Source: Carnegiea gigantea | Lineage: Eukaryota; Streptophyta; Magnoliopsida; Caryophyllales; Cactaceae | Direction: 5' to 3' | Length of the DNA: 64,000 nt | NCBI GenBank assembly: GCA_029747015.1 | Contig: JAKOGI010000418.1 | Span: 352,501-416,500, forward strand | Shown here: positions 35,986-46,964 of the stretch, one piece after another | How positions within the stretch are numbered: position 1 is the stretch's first letter | Layout: every line of letters starts with the position of its first letter | Program-made: the position numbers and the translations under genes | Notes under the pieces: generated by a model | Told to the model about the DNA's origin: nothing | What the model saw: only the letters and a program-made list of their open reading frames with translations | The model's database searches: none

Positions 35986-36767
35986 GCTAAGAAAACCTTT
36001 TTAGGAACACTAGTAGCTCTTTTGGTGGTACACAGATCCTTTGAAAATCTATCATAGGGTGGCATTTGTTGAATGGCATTAAGCAAAGAAATGTTGATTT
36101 TGACTTGAGTGAAGGTCTCTCTTATCTTATCAACATAAGCTTGGTCTTTCTTTTTCAGCCCTAGGCAATGAACTCTCTCTACAGAAGAAGGCAAAGAAGA
36201 ATCCTTAGGTAATGAGGGATTCACTGAATTAGCAGAATCTTCCTCCTTAAGCTCCTCTTTGTTAGAAGGTGAGCAAGAAGATAGAGGATTGATAGAATCA
36301 CTGAGGACACCATCATTAGCATCCGTAAACTTACTGGACCAGCCAGTTTCTAGAGAAGACGAACAGGGAAAAGAATTTGGGAAGAAGCTATGAGGGTACT
36401 TGTAAGGTTCATTAGACTTTCCTACTTGATTATCAATCTCTCAACCTGATCTAAGAGATATGATTGCATTTACTTTCTTACAAGCTCACTAGAGTTGGCT
36501 CCAGAAGAGGATAAGGCATGACCCTTAGGGTTCACCTCTAACTGACTAAAAAAATCACCTGGCTCCCTAGAAGATAATGCTAATTGGAAAAACTGTTTAG
36601 TCATCTTTCTCATCATTCTTTCCATATTAGCATTAATCATCCTCTCTACATTATTGTTAATCTCCTCCTAATCTTATCAATATCAGTGTAACCAGGCGGA
36701 GATTAAACTTAAGCTATATGAGGTATGGAGGTGTAGATGTATTAGGCATACCTTGAAAAGCTAGTCT

Positions 36768-37815
36768 CTAAAAAGAATTAGATGGACAAGAGATAGGCTG
36801 GGAGTTGTTTATAGGAAACACTCCAGGGTGGGAGTTAGGGACCATAACATTTGGTCCATCACTCCAAGAAAAGTTAGGGTGATTTCTCCACCCTGTGTTG
36901 TAGTAACGGAAGAATGGGTCATTCTTGGGTCTCTGAAAGGTCATACTTGTTTGCTTCTGTTTAGTTGATAATTGGTGAGAAAAATAAGGACACGCACTCA
37001 ATGGGTGATCTAAGGCCTGACAATGAGAACAAGGCACTATAGAAGCCTAAGAACAGATAACCCCTTCAACATGTTCTCCAAAACTGCAATCTCAGACTCT
37101 AAGTGACTCACATCAGTAACAGAATGCATTCCACCCCTAGCAAACTTAGAACTTAGACTGTCATCTTTAGCAGTTTCCAACTGCATGGTCTTCTCAGCTA
37201 AGTCCTGTAGAAACTCCTAAGCAGTAGTGATGCTCTTAGAAAGAAAGTTACCCTGACACATGGATTCTAAGTTGGTTTGGGTTTGTTGGTTAAGTCTTTC
37301 ATAAGCAACTTGGCACAAAGGTGCTTGGTCTAAACCATGATGGGGACACTAGGCCAACAAACTCTTAAACCTATCTAAGTATTTCCGCAACGATTCCCTT
37401 TGTAGTTGAACAAGTTAGTTAATTTCATTCCTCAGCTTAATAATCTTGGCATTGGAAAAATATTTTCTTAAGAACAACTTAACAAAGTCATTCTAAGAAG
37501 AAACAAAATTAGCAGCCAAGCCATACATCCAATGTTTAGTAGAGTCTTTTAAAGCAAAAGGAATTAATTTCATGCGCACAACATCAATAGAAATATTAGG
37601 AAAATGGATCATGGAGCGCACTTCTTCAAATTCTCTTAAAAACATATATACATCCTCTAAACCAGTAAATATAGGAAGTATTTGAGTGTAATAAGGTATC
37701 AACTGAAAAGTCGCATTAGGTCCTAGGTCTGGCAGATTAAAACATGATGGCGAAGTGATCCTAGGAGGGTAGAAAATCGCTCAAAGATCTCTCTTGCACC
37801 ATTTCTTGTAGATTA
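36768..37815 (-). pseudogene. Athila-like gag remnant with zinc knuckle
   Basis: On the minus strand the capsid part reads LPIFTGLEDVYMFLREFEEV, then KLIPFALKDSTKHWMYGL (37702-37493); further pieces such as LFLRKYFSNAKIIKLRNEI and ESLRKYLDRFKSLLA follow in the same direction. Near 37037-36990 CSHCQALDHPLSACP is a complete C-x2-C-x4-H-x4-C zinc knuckle. Several stops interrupt the frame. Gag forms the particle shell and binds RNA. The zinc knuckle survives although the capsid is broken. Confidence 0.7.
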
Positions 37816-38730
37816 TGTTCAGCCTTGGGTTCAGGTTCGAATTCCAGTTCAGGATTGGGTTCACTCCTAACAACTTTATTGCTCTCAAGTTCTCTAATCC
37901 AACCAGTCATGCAAATCCTACACCCTCACAAAAGTATTTTTAGTCCTTTTCTTTTTCAAATTTTTATTTCAAATTTCAATTTTTTTGATTTTTTTTTGAA
38001 TTTTGATTTTTCTCTTTCTTTCTTTTTCACACAAAACAAAAATAGAAAGTAAGCTTATCCCAAAATAAAACAAAAACAAAAAATACAAAATAAACTAAAA
38101 GAAAACAGAAAAATAAACTAAAACCTAAACAAGCAAGAAATAAAAATAAAAATAAAATTGAAAATCAAACTCTAAAATCAGAACACTATGCATAGAAAAT
38201 TCAGCACAATCACAAGGAACATAACATTTTTTTTTCAATTACTTCTTTCCCAGAACACTACAAAAAAATCGAAACAGAAAATTATTTTCAGAAGTTGCTA
38301 AAACTTTCAAAACATTTTAAAAATTCACCTAGAGTCTAAAAATCTCTAAGAATCCACCAAAAATATCATAAAAGAAAAATAAGTAATAGAACAGTGCCAA
38401 AAAATCTAAACAGAAATTGAAAACCAAGAAAAACCTGCACAGTTGATTTTTTGCCAATTCTAATTCTTTTCCTACACTATTCACAACCCCAAAACTATTA
38501 GTTCTAATTTTTTTAGCAGAAAGTTACTCACAAAAAAGTAAAAGCTAATTGGAACAAAATAAACATCAAAATACAAACTCTAATTGAAAATAAAAAACAA
38601 AACAGAATCTAAAAACAACTAAAACTAAAAAAACACTCAAACAAAATCAAAAATCAAAAGCACGAAACGAAAAGAAAATGACTCAATTGACTCAACGACA
38701 ACTTGATTCGCAACCTAATTTCTTAAATTC
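37816..38730 (-). other. Untranslated leader between primer site and gag
   Basis: Very A-rich on the plus strand (T-rich in the sense direction), with no coding similarity. It lies between the tRNA-Asp primer site and gag of the minus-strand Athila-like element. Confidence 0.5.
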
Positions 38731-38748
38731 ATCCCGACAACGGCACCA
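38731..38748 (-). other. Primer-binding site, tRNA-Asp type
   Basis: The minus strand reads TGGTGCCGTTGTCGGGAT, six bases inside the 5' LTR. It is the tRNA-Asp complement with a few transitions. Confidence 0.68.
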
Positions 38749-38754
38749 AAAACT

Positions 38755-40296
38755 TGTTGTAAGTTTTATAACGATTGAGCATAACCGCAAGCGAATGGTT
38801 TATTATTCTAGCACTTACGAAGTCGTCCTTAGGGATGGATTACGAAATTAGATCACTAATTAACAATCAACATAATGACATTCCTAAAAATAAATAACTG
38901 CTCTAAATAAGGATACTAAACAAAAGACTCATTATTTTTTTCTATTGGAAATCTAAAAGCAGGCTGAATCAATTCCCCTTTATATTCAAACTGAATTTCC
39001 AAAGCTGAACCTAGGCCAAACCATAACCCTAAAAATGTTGAAGTTCTCACAAATCAATCCAAAGCTTAAGAACTGAGAAAAGTTAAAGACAGAGAGTGCA
39101 CCATAAACCAAAACTGATCAATGTCTGGGCACAAACCCAAATCTCAAACTCTACTCAACAGAGCAAAACTTTAACAAAGCAATAATTAAGAAAATTGGTA
39201 TAGAGGAAGAATGAAAGACATGAATTACATTCGGAATAATCAATACCAACAGCAAAGCTTCAAGGTTATTGCTATAGTTGAGCACCAAAACGTGAAAAGA
39301 ACTATAATTTTTTGGAATCAATTTGCTAGATCTAAAACTCAAACAAAAATGGAAGAACTACTAGTCTCTCCCCTTCTACTCTTTGATCTTGAGCCAATTA
39401 CATCACCAAAAAAAATGCGACCTCCGGTCTTGATTAATTCCCTTAAACTGCCATTAATGACAATCCCCTATAACCGCCTGATTTTTTATGGTGATGATGA
39501 TGGGAACGGAGGGTAATAACTGGATGAGATAATGGGAGAATTAATGATTGTGATTGAAGGAAAAGAGAGAGAGAAGGAAAGAGCCACGACATTACTGGAG
39601 AAGTCGGGAAGACGAAGAAGCAGAAAAGGGGTCTTGGGTTTTCTGGCTTAAAGAGGAGAGAGAAGAAGAAGAAATAAGGAGGGGGAAGGCGAAGGCCACA
39701 TGAGATCCATGTGGGTTAAAGTGAAGAAGGGTTGGAGGCGCATTAGGCTACCAGGCAACACGGCTTGTCTAGGAGAAATGAAACAAATGGGTCTTTTTTT
39801 TTTTGCTGAGGCTCAGCTTCAGGGATGGGTTTCTGGGCACACAATAAGCGTTGGGAGTGAAATAAGAGGCTGATGAAACAGGACTTGAGTCGCGGCAGAG
39901 TGAGGCGTGAGAAGCACATGCAAGGATGGTGACTTATTAAGTAACATGGGAGAATTGGGCAGCAGGCTGGGACCGTCTGGGCCAAGCCCACTCGTGTAAA
40001 GAAGCTAGCTCATGTAGACATAGAGTTGTGAGAGATTTGGGTGGTTTTCTGGCTGTATTTGGGCCACGACAATGCTAGGCACCACTGGGTTGGCGTTTAC
40101 TTCCTTTCATCTTCTTTTTCCCTTTATCTAACTTAATCCTAATTTAATCTTAGTTAAGCAAATTTATTTATTTTCTCAACATTTCCCTATTACTACAAAA
40201 TAAACAAAAACATGTTATAATCCTAGTTTAAGTATTTATTTAGAACAAATATTTGATAATAAAAGGGTATAAAATATCATAATTTCTGATCAAATA
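38755..40296 (-). repeat. 5' LTR of the minus-strand Athila-like element
   Basis: On the plus strand it starts TGTTGTAAGTTTTATAACG and ends GATCAAATA, where the terminal CA has decayed to TA. It aligns with 29268-30759 and is about 50 bp longer because of small indels, including an extra ATGGTGATGATGATGGG-like stretch near 39490. Confidence 0.8.
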
Positions 40297-40759
40297 CCGG
40301 AAAAGTTAACACAATTTATAGAAAAGGCATACAACCCTAGTCAGTAAGGGGGTCTCCAATTATTTTAGAACATAACCATACTTTGGCCTTCACTTTAATT
40401 AGGCTTTCAAAATGGAGGCTCCACCCATAGAGCACGCTTCACACAAGCATCATTGCCCCTACAATAAAAGAGGCACTTCATTACATCCCTATATGAAGGT
40501 CACCTACTATATTACAAGTCAACAGGTAACTAGGTCCAAAAGGATCTAGCTGCAGAGAACATCTCATCCTTTTTATCCTAATATAAAAGGACATCATTAT
40601 CTATGTCAAGATTTCGACCAACAATAAGCTAGGCTTAGAAATAGGACATCTTGATAATACACTGGCTCATGAAACAATGGAAAAATTTCCATAATATGCT
40701 AGCTTCCAATACAAATGGACATTGCTAGCTCCCGACGTTTCAATAATAGACATGCCCCT

Positions 40760-40985
40760 AGTACAATGGGACATTGCTAGTTCTTAGCACACTGGGATAT
40801 CTGACAACATGCCTGCTCCTGACGCAATGGGACATCATTGACTTCCAACACAACGGGATATTTCTATAATGTGCTTGCTACTAGCATAATGGGACATCTG
40901 ATTTCCGATACAATGGGACATCTCGATGATATGTGGGCTCCTAGCACAATGGGCCATTATTAGCCCTAACATTATAGGACTTTTG
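40760..40985 (+). repeat. Minisatellite, 60-61 bp unit
   Basis: Units start near 40790 (CACTGGGATATC), 40851 (CAACGGGATATT), 40911 (CAATGGGACATC) and 40970. Each has a second AATGGGACAT-like word about 35 bp in. More degenerate copies extend to about 40640 and 41060. The array lies some 300 bp upstream of the 3' Tat-like LTR, the place where Tat/Ogre elements often carry tandem repeats. Confidence 0.65.
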
Positions 40986-41289
40986 GACAACGTTTGGACA
41001 ATACGCTAGCTCCTAAGATAATGGCACACCACTGGCTCCGTGTACACTGGGACATTTCATCATCAGCCATTGTCACAATAAAAGTCGATGGCTACCAAGC
41101 TTAAGGACCCTCTATGGCTAAGTTAAGGCATTACATCATTAGCCTCTGTTATGATGAAAGTAAGGAGCTTTAGGTCATCCAGCAACAAAAGTCTAGGCTT
41201 CAACATAGGTAAGCACAAATGCTATCTGCTTTGACCTTCACCTTACATTAGATTGGTTGACATAGGGGCTAGTTATAGGTTCCTAAAAA

Positions 41290-42642
41290 TGTCTTGGTTT
41301 TTTAATGACCGATGATGAAACCTATGCGCCAGCCTATGTATTTGGAGTTATAGCAGGAATGAAATCTTTAATTAGCTTTCGAGAAATTGTCTTACTTTAA
41401 CATGCAAAAGTGTCAAGCCCAACCCAACTACAAAATAAATCAGCATGGTTCTGAATAGGATGACCTAGGAGCTAATCCAATTCGGTTTCAGTTTGTCCTT
41501 TTCCATATCAAAATGCATCTTGCATGATAAAATTTTATCTGACAAGATTTGATTGATCAGATAAATTTTGCTTAGTGATAATTAATCAATTTTGCACTTT
41601 TTAAAATTAACCTGATTTATCCCTTAGGTGCTATAAAAATAGAGCCTCCATCTAATGTTGAATAGCAAAAAATTGATAGGAAAGACACATAACATCATTC
41701 AGGAGAGACTAAACCCGAAATTTGTGAGTAAGCATTGCATTGTCAAAATCCTGATTGGTTTCCCAAATAGATCAAGTAGGTCAACCTTCCCATACTCGCT
41801 TCTCCCTTTGTTTCTCTTTGTTTAAATTGTTTACTTGTTTTTAAAAAAATGTAATTTGGTAACACTGTTAGCCCATGCGTAGGGTAACTATTTAATTCTT
41901 ACTTTTTTTTACTTCTCTTTTTGCTTGACTTTTTATTTAGTCATTGTTATTTTATTTGGTAAGTCCTAATATGCTGTTTATGCTAGAGTGAATTGATTCT
42001 AGTTTCCCTTTTGACTGGTAGAGATTGGTTGTTATGAAGGGTAATATCATGATGCATTCCATCACCATCTCAAACCTTCAGCTCTGAATCTTAATCTTTG
42101 TTTAAATCTATGGACTTAGGCAATCCTTGCTTTGATGATCATTTAGGGGACTTTTGAAAACCTCTTTAAAATGTACCTTGTGCCTTTTTTAGTGTCCCTG
42201 CCAGTTTATGGTTCAATTTAAAGAGTCGTAAGTTTTCCTAAAAACTTACTAGCAACTATGCCTTATTTGCTTCTTTTGAATTTTTTTTATTTTCTGTATA
42301 ATTCCATGGAATAGGCTAGAATGAGAAACAATCGTTGGATGCAGGCTAAGCTCACTGATCCAAATAGTCCACAACTATATGGGCAAGAGACCTGGTATGT
42401 GCTCTGGCTTAGAGAACCTAGAGGGGTTTCAAAGCCACTATCTAGGTTCCTAACCCAAACAATGTCTACTATTTAGGTTAAGACATGGGACGATTTCTTG
42501 CCCTAATTCTCATGACGCCAAGTTTGAGGTGTTCTACCGAAAAGTAAAATTAACTATAAATAAATTAAAAATGAAACAATGCTAACCACTAGGTTTAGGC
42601 ATTTGTGGGGGATCTCACCGAGTTCCAAGGCTTGGTCTTACA
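41290..42642 (+). repeat. Right (3') Tat-like LTR
   Basis: Starts TGTCTTGGTTTTTTAATGACC and ends near GGTCTTACA. It aligns with 19947-21411 throughout, with many substitutions and indels. No primer site follows, consistent with a 3' LTR. Confidence 0.6.
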
Positions 42643-43017
42643 CTATGTTACTCCTCATACATGTCTCCCCGACACTAAGGGCCTTGAACACTTATATGCA
42701 CATTTACATTGCATACTTTGCCCTTTACTGTGCCCAGTTTAGATGAAAGTAGGGGCTTTATCCATTTTTCCAAAGGCTGATTGGGCTCTCACCTCCCTAG
42801 AAGAGCTTTAAAGCTTTTCATGTTTTAACCTTTCCCTCCATACTGAAAGAGGTTTCAAATCCCTGAGAGGGCCTTTTCTCTTTTGTTGCATATCTCATGT
42901 GTTATGTACCCTATGTATTGCATATCTTAGATGCTCACAATAAAAAAAGTTAATTTTATTATTATAACTTATTCATGTCCAAAATAAAATTGCTACAATA
43001 TTTTTAAAATTATAAAG
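42643..43017. other. Unassigned spacer
   Basis: No gene or element boundary recognised between the Tat-like LTR and the probable Tekay-like LTR. Confidence 0.3.
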
Positions 43018-45465
43018 TGTAGCAAAATGAAAATCACAACGAAAGGATAGGTCTATGTGGGACATGCATTTTTGTCATAATTGATTAATAAATATTATCC
43101 CTATTGGGTTAGAGAATTTTATTCTGACATTTGCCAATCTACAGCTACTTTATTACCCTAGTTATTAATCTACCCAATATTAGACCCCAAAATCAATTGT
43201 TTAAAGCTGTCATAGCTTGAACAGCCTTCCAATAATAGTAATTTGAAAAAAAAAAAGAGGGGTAGTAAGCATTTCTCTAAGTAACCCACCAACCCCTTTT
43301 CCTTGTTTCTTTCATTTAGCCCACACATCACCCACCTTTTTTTATTTTGGTGTTGGAAACAAAACCCCAAAACCCCTGTAGAGTGACAGAGAGAAAGAGA
43401 GAGACATAGAGAGAGAAAGAGAGAGGTAGAGTGAGAAGAGAGGACGACAAGTAGTAGGAGAGGGACGACACCGCCACGTACAGTCACCACTATCCAGCAC
43501 CGTGACAGTGCTGCTACAACTCAGGTTCTGGGCAGGCCACAAGAGACTAACATTAACTGAGGAGGAAGAAGATTGGGGTGAGTCAACCAATGAGGCTTGT
43601 TAGGCCCTAATATGAGAAAAAGCTTACTTTTATGATTACAGATTTTGTGAAATGGTACTCACTTGGAATGATAAATAATCTACACGAGTTGTTGGAACCA
43701 AGTTGCTGTGTAAATGGTTTCAATTTAAGTTTGTGCTCTGTAAGCATCAATGGGGTCTAAATTTATGATCACTGAACTTATGTTTATGATTGAACTTGTG
43801 TTTATGTTAGTTTGATTTGGTTTTACAACTCAAATATATTTCTATCAAAAATCTACACATATCATATCAACTTAGAACCTAAATTTGTAGTTTTTATCGT
43901 TTTTATAGAAGGGGGACAAGCCAGTGTCCTTTTGGTGATCTTGCAGAATTATTTGGTTTTAAAACCCAGTGAATTGGAGATGTGAAATATTTACGATTTA
44001 GCAAGTATATTAAATTTATCTTTGGTTGTGGTCTGAACCTATGGGCTCAAAATTACTTTTCTATAAACTCACGACCTACAATTTTAGTATGATGTACACC
44101 TCTGAATCTTTGTTAAAAGTGTTATAGCTTAATCAAATTTGTGGTTCTGTTTCTGAGGGAATATATTGGTGATACTATTTGATTTGGAACAAGCTAATTC
44201 GATTAGGAAATTGGATCTTTTCGACAAATTGATTTTTGGTATAGCAATAAAGTAATCAGTTTTTAACATCAATTTTATCCTTATCTATTCAGGGAATATG
44301 GTACTTGATTTTGAGGTTCTTATTTAGCCCTATGGTGGGTATTAATGCTAAATTTGTGGTATTTAAAAATCTAAGGCTGTTTATGAATTATGAAATGATA
44401 TTTCCAGTTTTACACCTACAGTTTTCCAAAATTGAGTGAACTTACAATGTGTCCAAGTTGTTCTATTTAACAATACTTTAAGGTTTTGGGACAAATTTGC
44501 TTGGATGGATTTGAAGTATGGAATTGTCAAGTTTGGCATGCAAATGGGACTAGTTCGGCGTTACCTATCGACTTAAGTATTTGCAGTTTTATCAATAAAT
44601 TGATTTAAGGTTATCGTTAGTTTAAATGGTTTGGTGTTTATCTTATACATATTAGCTTGGAAAGGGAGGTAAATTATTTTTGGGTCTTAAGCTGAAACTT
44701 ATTTTGGCTCAACAATGGTGTTTACGACAAGGTTATTTGTAACTTGCCCATTCTTACTCAATAGAAATAAGCATGTTGTTACTCCATTGGGAAATATATT
44801 AACAAAACTACCATGCCTTGGGTCAATTCAATTGAATGGTTTCGACATTGTGGGGTTTGAATATTTGACATGAAAGCAGGAACGTTGTTTTGTGGCTTAG
44901 AAACATTTCCGCTCCTAAGGAAGAGTTATCATTTTACTATAAATGCTTTGCTAATGTGAAACTTTTTAGATTTGCTAAGATTGCCACTATGAACATTAAT
45001 TAAAAAATTAAGGACTTTATGAAACTACTTGGAGCGTGGGAGGCCTGACTCTTGTATGGGAAATTACTGAACATTTGATAAGTCTGAAATTTCCTTAGGT
45101 GTTTAACTCTATTAATTTTCAATGCTTTTAACATAAACATCCCTTTTTAGCCAAGCTAGAGTGTATTTCCATAAACATTTATACACTTTCTTAGATCAAA
45201 GATTGACGATAATTTAACATCAATGCCTTCCATATGTCACTCAAATTTGGGACCCAAGTCATTGAACCTTCTGATTATGATTGAGTATCCAATTTTCTAG
45301 TTTTGAAGAGCCATGGATTGCACAGCTTGTTTATTGTTAATTTCTAATAGAAACAAAGTGCTTTTGTATGTTGGTTTGAACTATTCCTTTAACCTAAGAT
45401 AGTTTCCAACCCCCTCTTAGTCCAATTCCCTTGTTTCTTTGTTTAATAGCTGAACTAGTGTTGCT
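43018..45465 (+). repeat. Probable Tekay/Del-like LTR, first part
   Basis: Contains a GA-rich leader block (43380-43450) followed by a long U/R/U5-like region without coding capacity, as in the long LTRs of Tekay/Del chromoviruses. It is cut at 45470 by the CRM-like element and continues at 52491. The left edge is uncertain. Open frames at 43170-43590 on the minus strand read through the GA-rich block and are not genes. Confidence 0.35.
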
Positions 45466-45470
45466 AGAAG

Positions 45471-46598
45471 TGATGGAGGCCCATCCCCTATCATGATCCA
45501 AGGCCATCAAGGAAGCTCAAAAGGTCCAAGTCTCATGTCCAAGGTACAAGAAATCAGCCTAGGAGAGCAAGGGAATTATTTTGTCAAAACTGGAATTTCA
45601 GCCGTGCACAAACCCGGTTTTGTGCACGTTATTTCCTAATCTTCCCGGGGCTAAAATGGGATTGCAGGAAGCCTAAGTTTAAGTTCAAGATGTGCTCTTT
45701 CCATCAAGACCTCTTGCAAGTCATTTGGAGATCATTTGATACCTCAAATCATCAAGCAAAGTCAGCAGCTCCAACCTGGCGCTGAACTGGACATGTCCGA
45801 ATCAAGGAGCTGTTTGGTGGCACATTTCTCCTCCATTTGGTTTGAAACTTTTATGGTTTGAAAGTACTTTAAAAATATTATCAAGTGGCCATAAAAAACC
45901 TCAGCCAAATTACACACATGAGGAGCTATTAACCACCAAAACAAGACACAAAACACCCTTTTACCCAAAACCTGCCAGCCGGGTACAAGGGGAAGGAATT
46001 GAGGTGATTTTGCTCTAATCTATGCTTAGCCACTTGCAAGAACCATCATGAAGAGTACTTAGCTGCCAAAGAAGCTTCCCTTGGCCCCCAAGTCGACACC
46101 TCATCCTCAAGATTAGCATTGAAGAGTTGTCAAGAGGAGGATGCATCTATCCTTTTATGTTTTGATTTGATCTTTGTATTTTTGCCTAGTTTAGCTTGTG
46201 ATGTAGCCTAGGGCCTATGTTTTGAAGCTTGAAAGCTTTGTATTAAAGCCTCAAGGCCCCTTTGGCCGGCCAACATGCTGAATTAAGTGAATGAAGTTGA
46301 GCTTTGCTCCTTTGAACTCCCAAACTCTCTTCTAGCTTATCTCTTCCTTTGGCCAGGTTGAGTGGTGATCTAGTAAGAGTCTTAACTTCCTTCTTGGTGG
46401 TGTTTCTATATCCAAGGGGTTGTTAAGGGCCCTAACATCGTTCCTTAGTGGTATTTCTGTATCCAAGGGTGGTGTTAGTTCCGATTTTACTATCCACAAT
46501 CAAGGTGAGTTTGTGAATTCAAAGTTGCCTTGCTTTCTTTCCTTGCATTCTTCTTCCACTTTTCCCATCCTCTTGGTTTCCCCCTTGAGGATACATCA
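45471..46598 (+). repeat. 5' LTR of the CRM-like element
   Basis: Starts TGATGGAGGCCC and ends GGATACATCA. Its first 169 bp are the copy of the pol 3' end and still read open to a TAA at 45637-45639. It contains a perfect 10-bp-stem hairpin at 45603-45628. Confidence 0.95.
45603..45628. repeat. Perfect hairpin in the CRM-like 5' LTR
   Basis: Arms CGTGCACAAA and TTTGTGCACG enclose a 6-base loop CCCGGT. An identical hairpin is in the 3' LTR (51490-51515) just before the pol stop. Confidence 0.85.
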
Positions 46599-46602
46599 TA
46601 CT

Positions 46603-46619
46603 TGGTATCAGAGCTAAGG
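46603..46619 (+). other. Primer-binding site, tRNA-Met type
   Basis: TGGTATCAGAGCTAAGG starts four bases after the LTR end, complementary to the 3' end of initiator tRNA-Met. Confidence 0.88.
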
Positions 46620-46690
46620 CTTCCCTAGGCCTAAGCTTGCCGCCCAACACCCTTCCAAACACCCAAACACATTTCCCCCACAAAAATAGC

Positions 46691-46938
46691 AAAACCGTGC
46701 CCACGGTTTTCACAGGCCAGAACATCAGCACGGTCACCCCGTGCCAAGGCGCACGACCGTGCCACGCTTCTTTCCCAGCCACATTCCAGCTTCACCACAT
46801 CCAGCACTTGAGCACAGTCACCCCGTGCCAAGGAACACGACCGTGCCACTCCTGTTCCAGCCACATCCCAACTTCACCCACATCCAGAACTTGAGCACGG
46901 TCACCCCGTGCCTAGGAGCACGCCCGTGCCACATCCAG
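46691..46938 (+). repeat. Palindrome-rich minisatellite in the CRM-like 5' leader
   Basis: A palindrome AAAACCGTG-CC-CACGGTTTT (46691-46710) is followed by two and a half units of 83-84 bp starting at 46727, 46811 and 46894. Each unit opens AGCACGGTCACCCCGTGCC (or CACAGTCACC) and contains CACGACCGTGCC, so each carries two short inverted repeats. It lies between primer site and gag start. Confidence 0.82.
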
Positions 46939-46964
46939 TCCGTGAAGTTCCACCTTGTTTCAAC

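Larger units (their letters stand above)
29268..40296 (-). mobile_element. Full-length Athila-like Ty3/gypsy element, heavily decayed
   Basis: LTRs at 29268-30759 and 38755-40296 flank 8 kb of interior on the minus strand: primer site of tRNA-Asp type, gag, protease, reverse transcriptase, RNase H, integrase, polypurine tract. Target duplications CCAGA (29263-29267) and CCGGA (40297-40301) differ by one CpG-type transition. In sampled parts the LTRs differ at roughly one position in eight, so the insertion is old. No second (ATHILA-type) ORF is recognised between integrase and the 3' LTR. Confidence 0.85.
19947..42642 (+). mobile_element. Outer Tat-like Ty3/gypsy element containing two nested elements
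   Basis: Long direct repeats at 19947-21411 and 41290-42642 align throughout, for example TTTAATGGATGATGATGAAAC against TTTAATGACCGATGATGAAAC near the start. A primer site of tRNA-Arg-like type follows the left copy. Own interior is 21412-21980, 27058-29262 and 40302-41289, about 3.7 kb; the rest is two later insertions. No polymerase remains recognisable. Flanking five-mers do not match, so no target duplication supports the pair, and the left LTR also lies directly downstream of another minisatellite-bearing interior. Confidence 0.5.

Noticed and set aside
12580..42646. ACTAT before the LTR at 12585 and again near the end of the LTR at 42642, as one giant target duplication
   Set aside because: The two LTRs are from different families and the match requires overlapping the terminal CA of the right LTR; a chance five-base match is likely.
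43170..43590. Minus-strand frames of 82 and 106 codons rich in Ser and Leu
   Set aside because: They come from a GA-rich block in a probable LTR leader.
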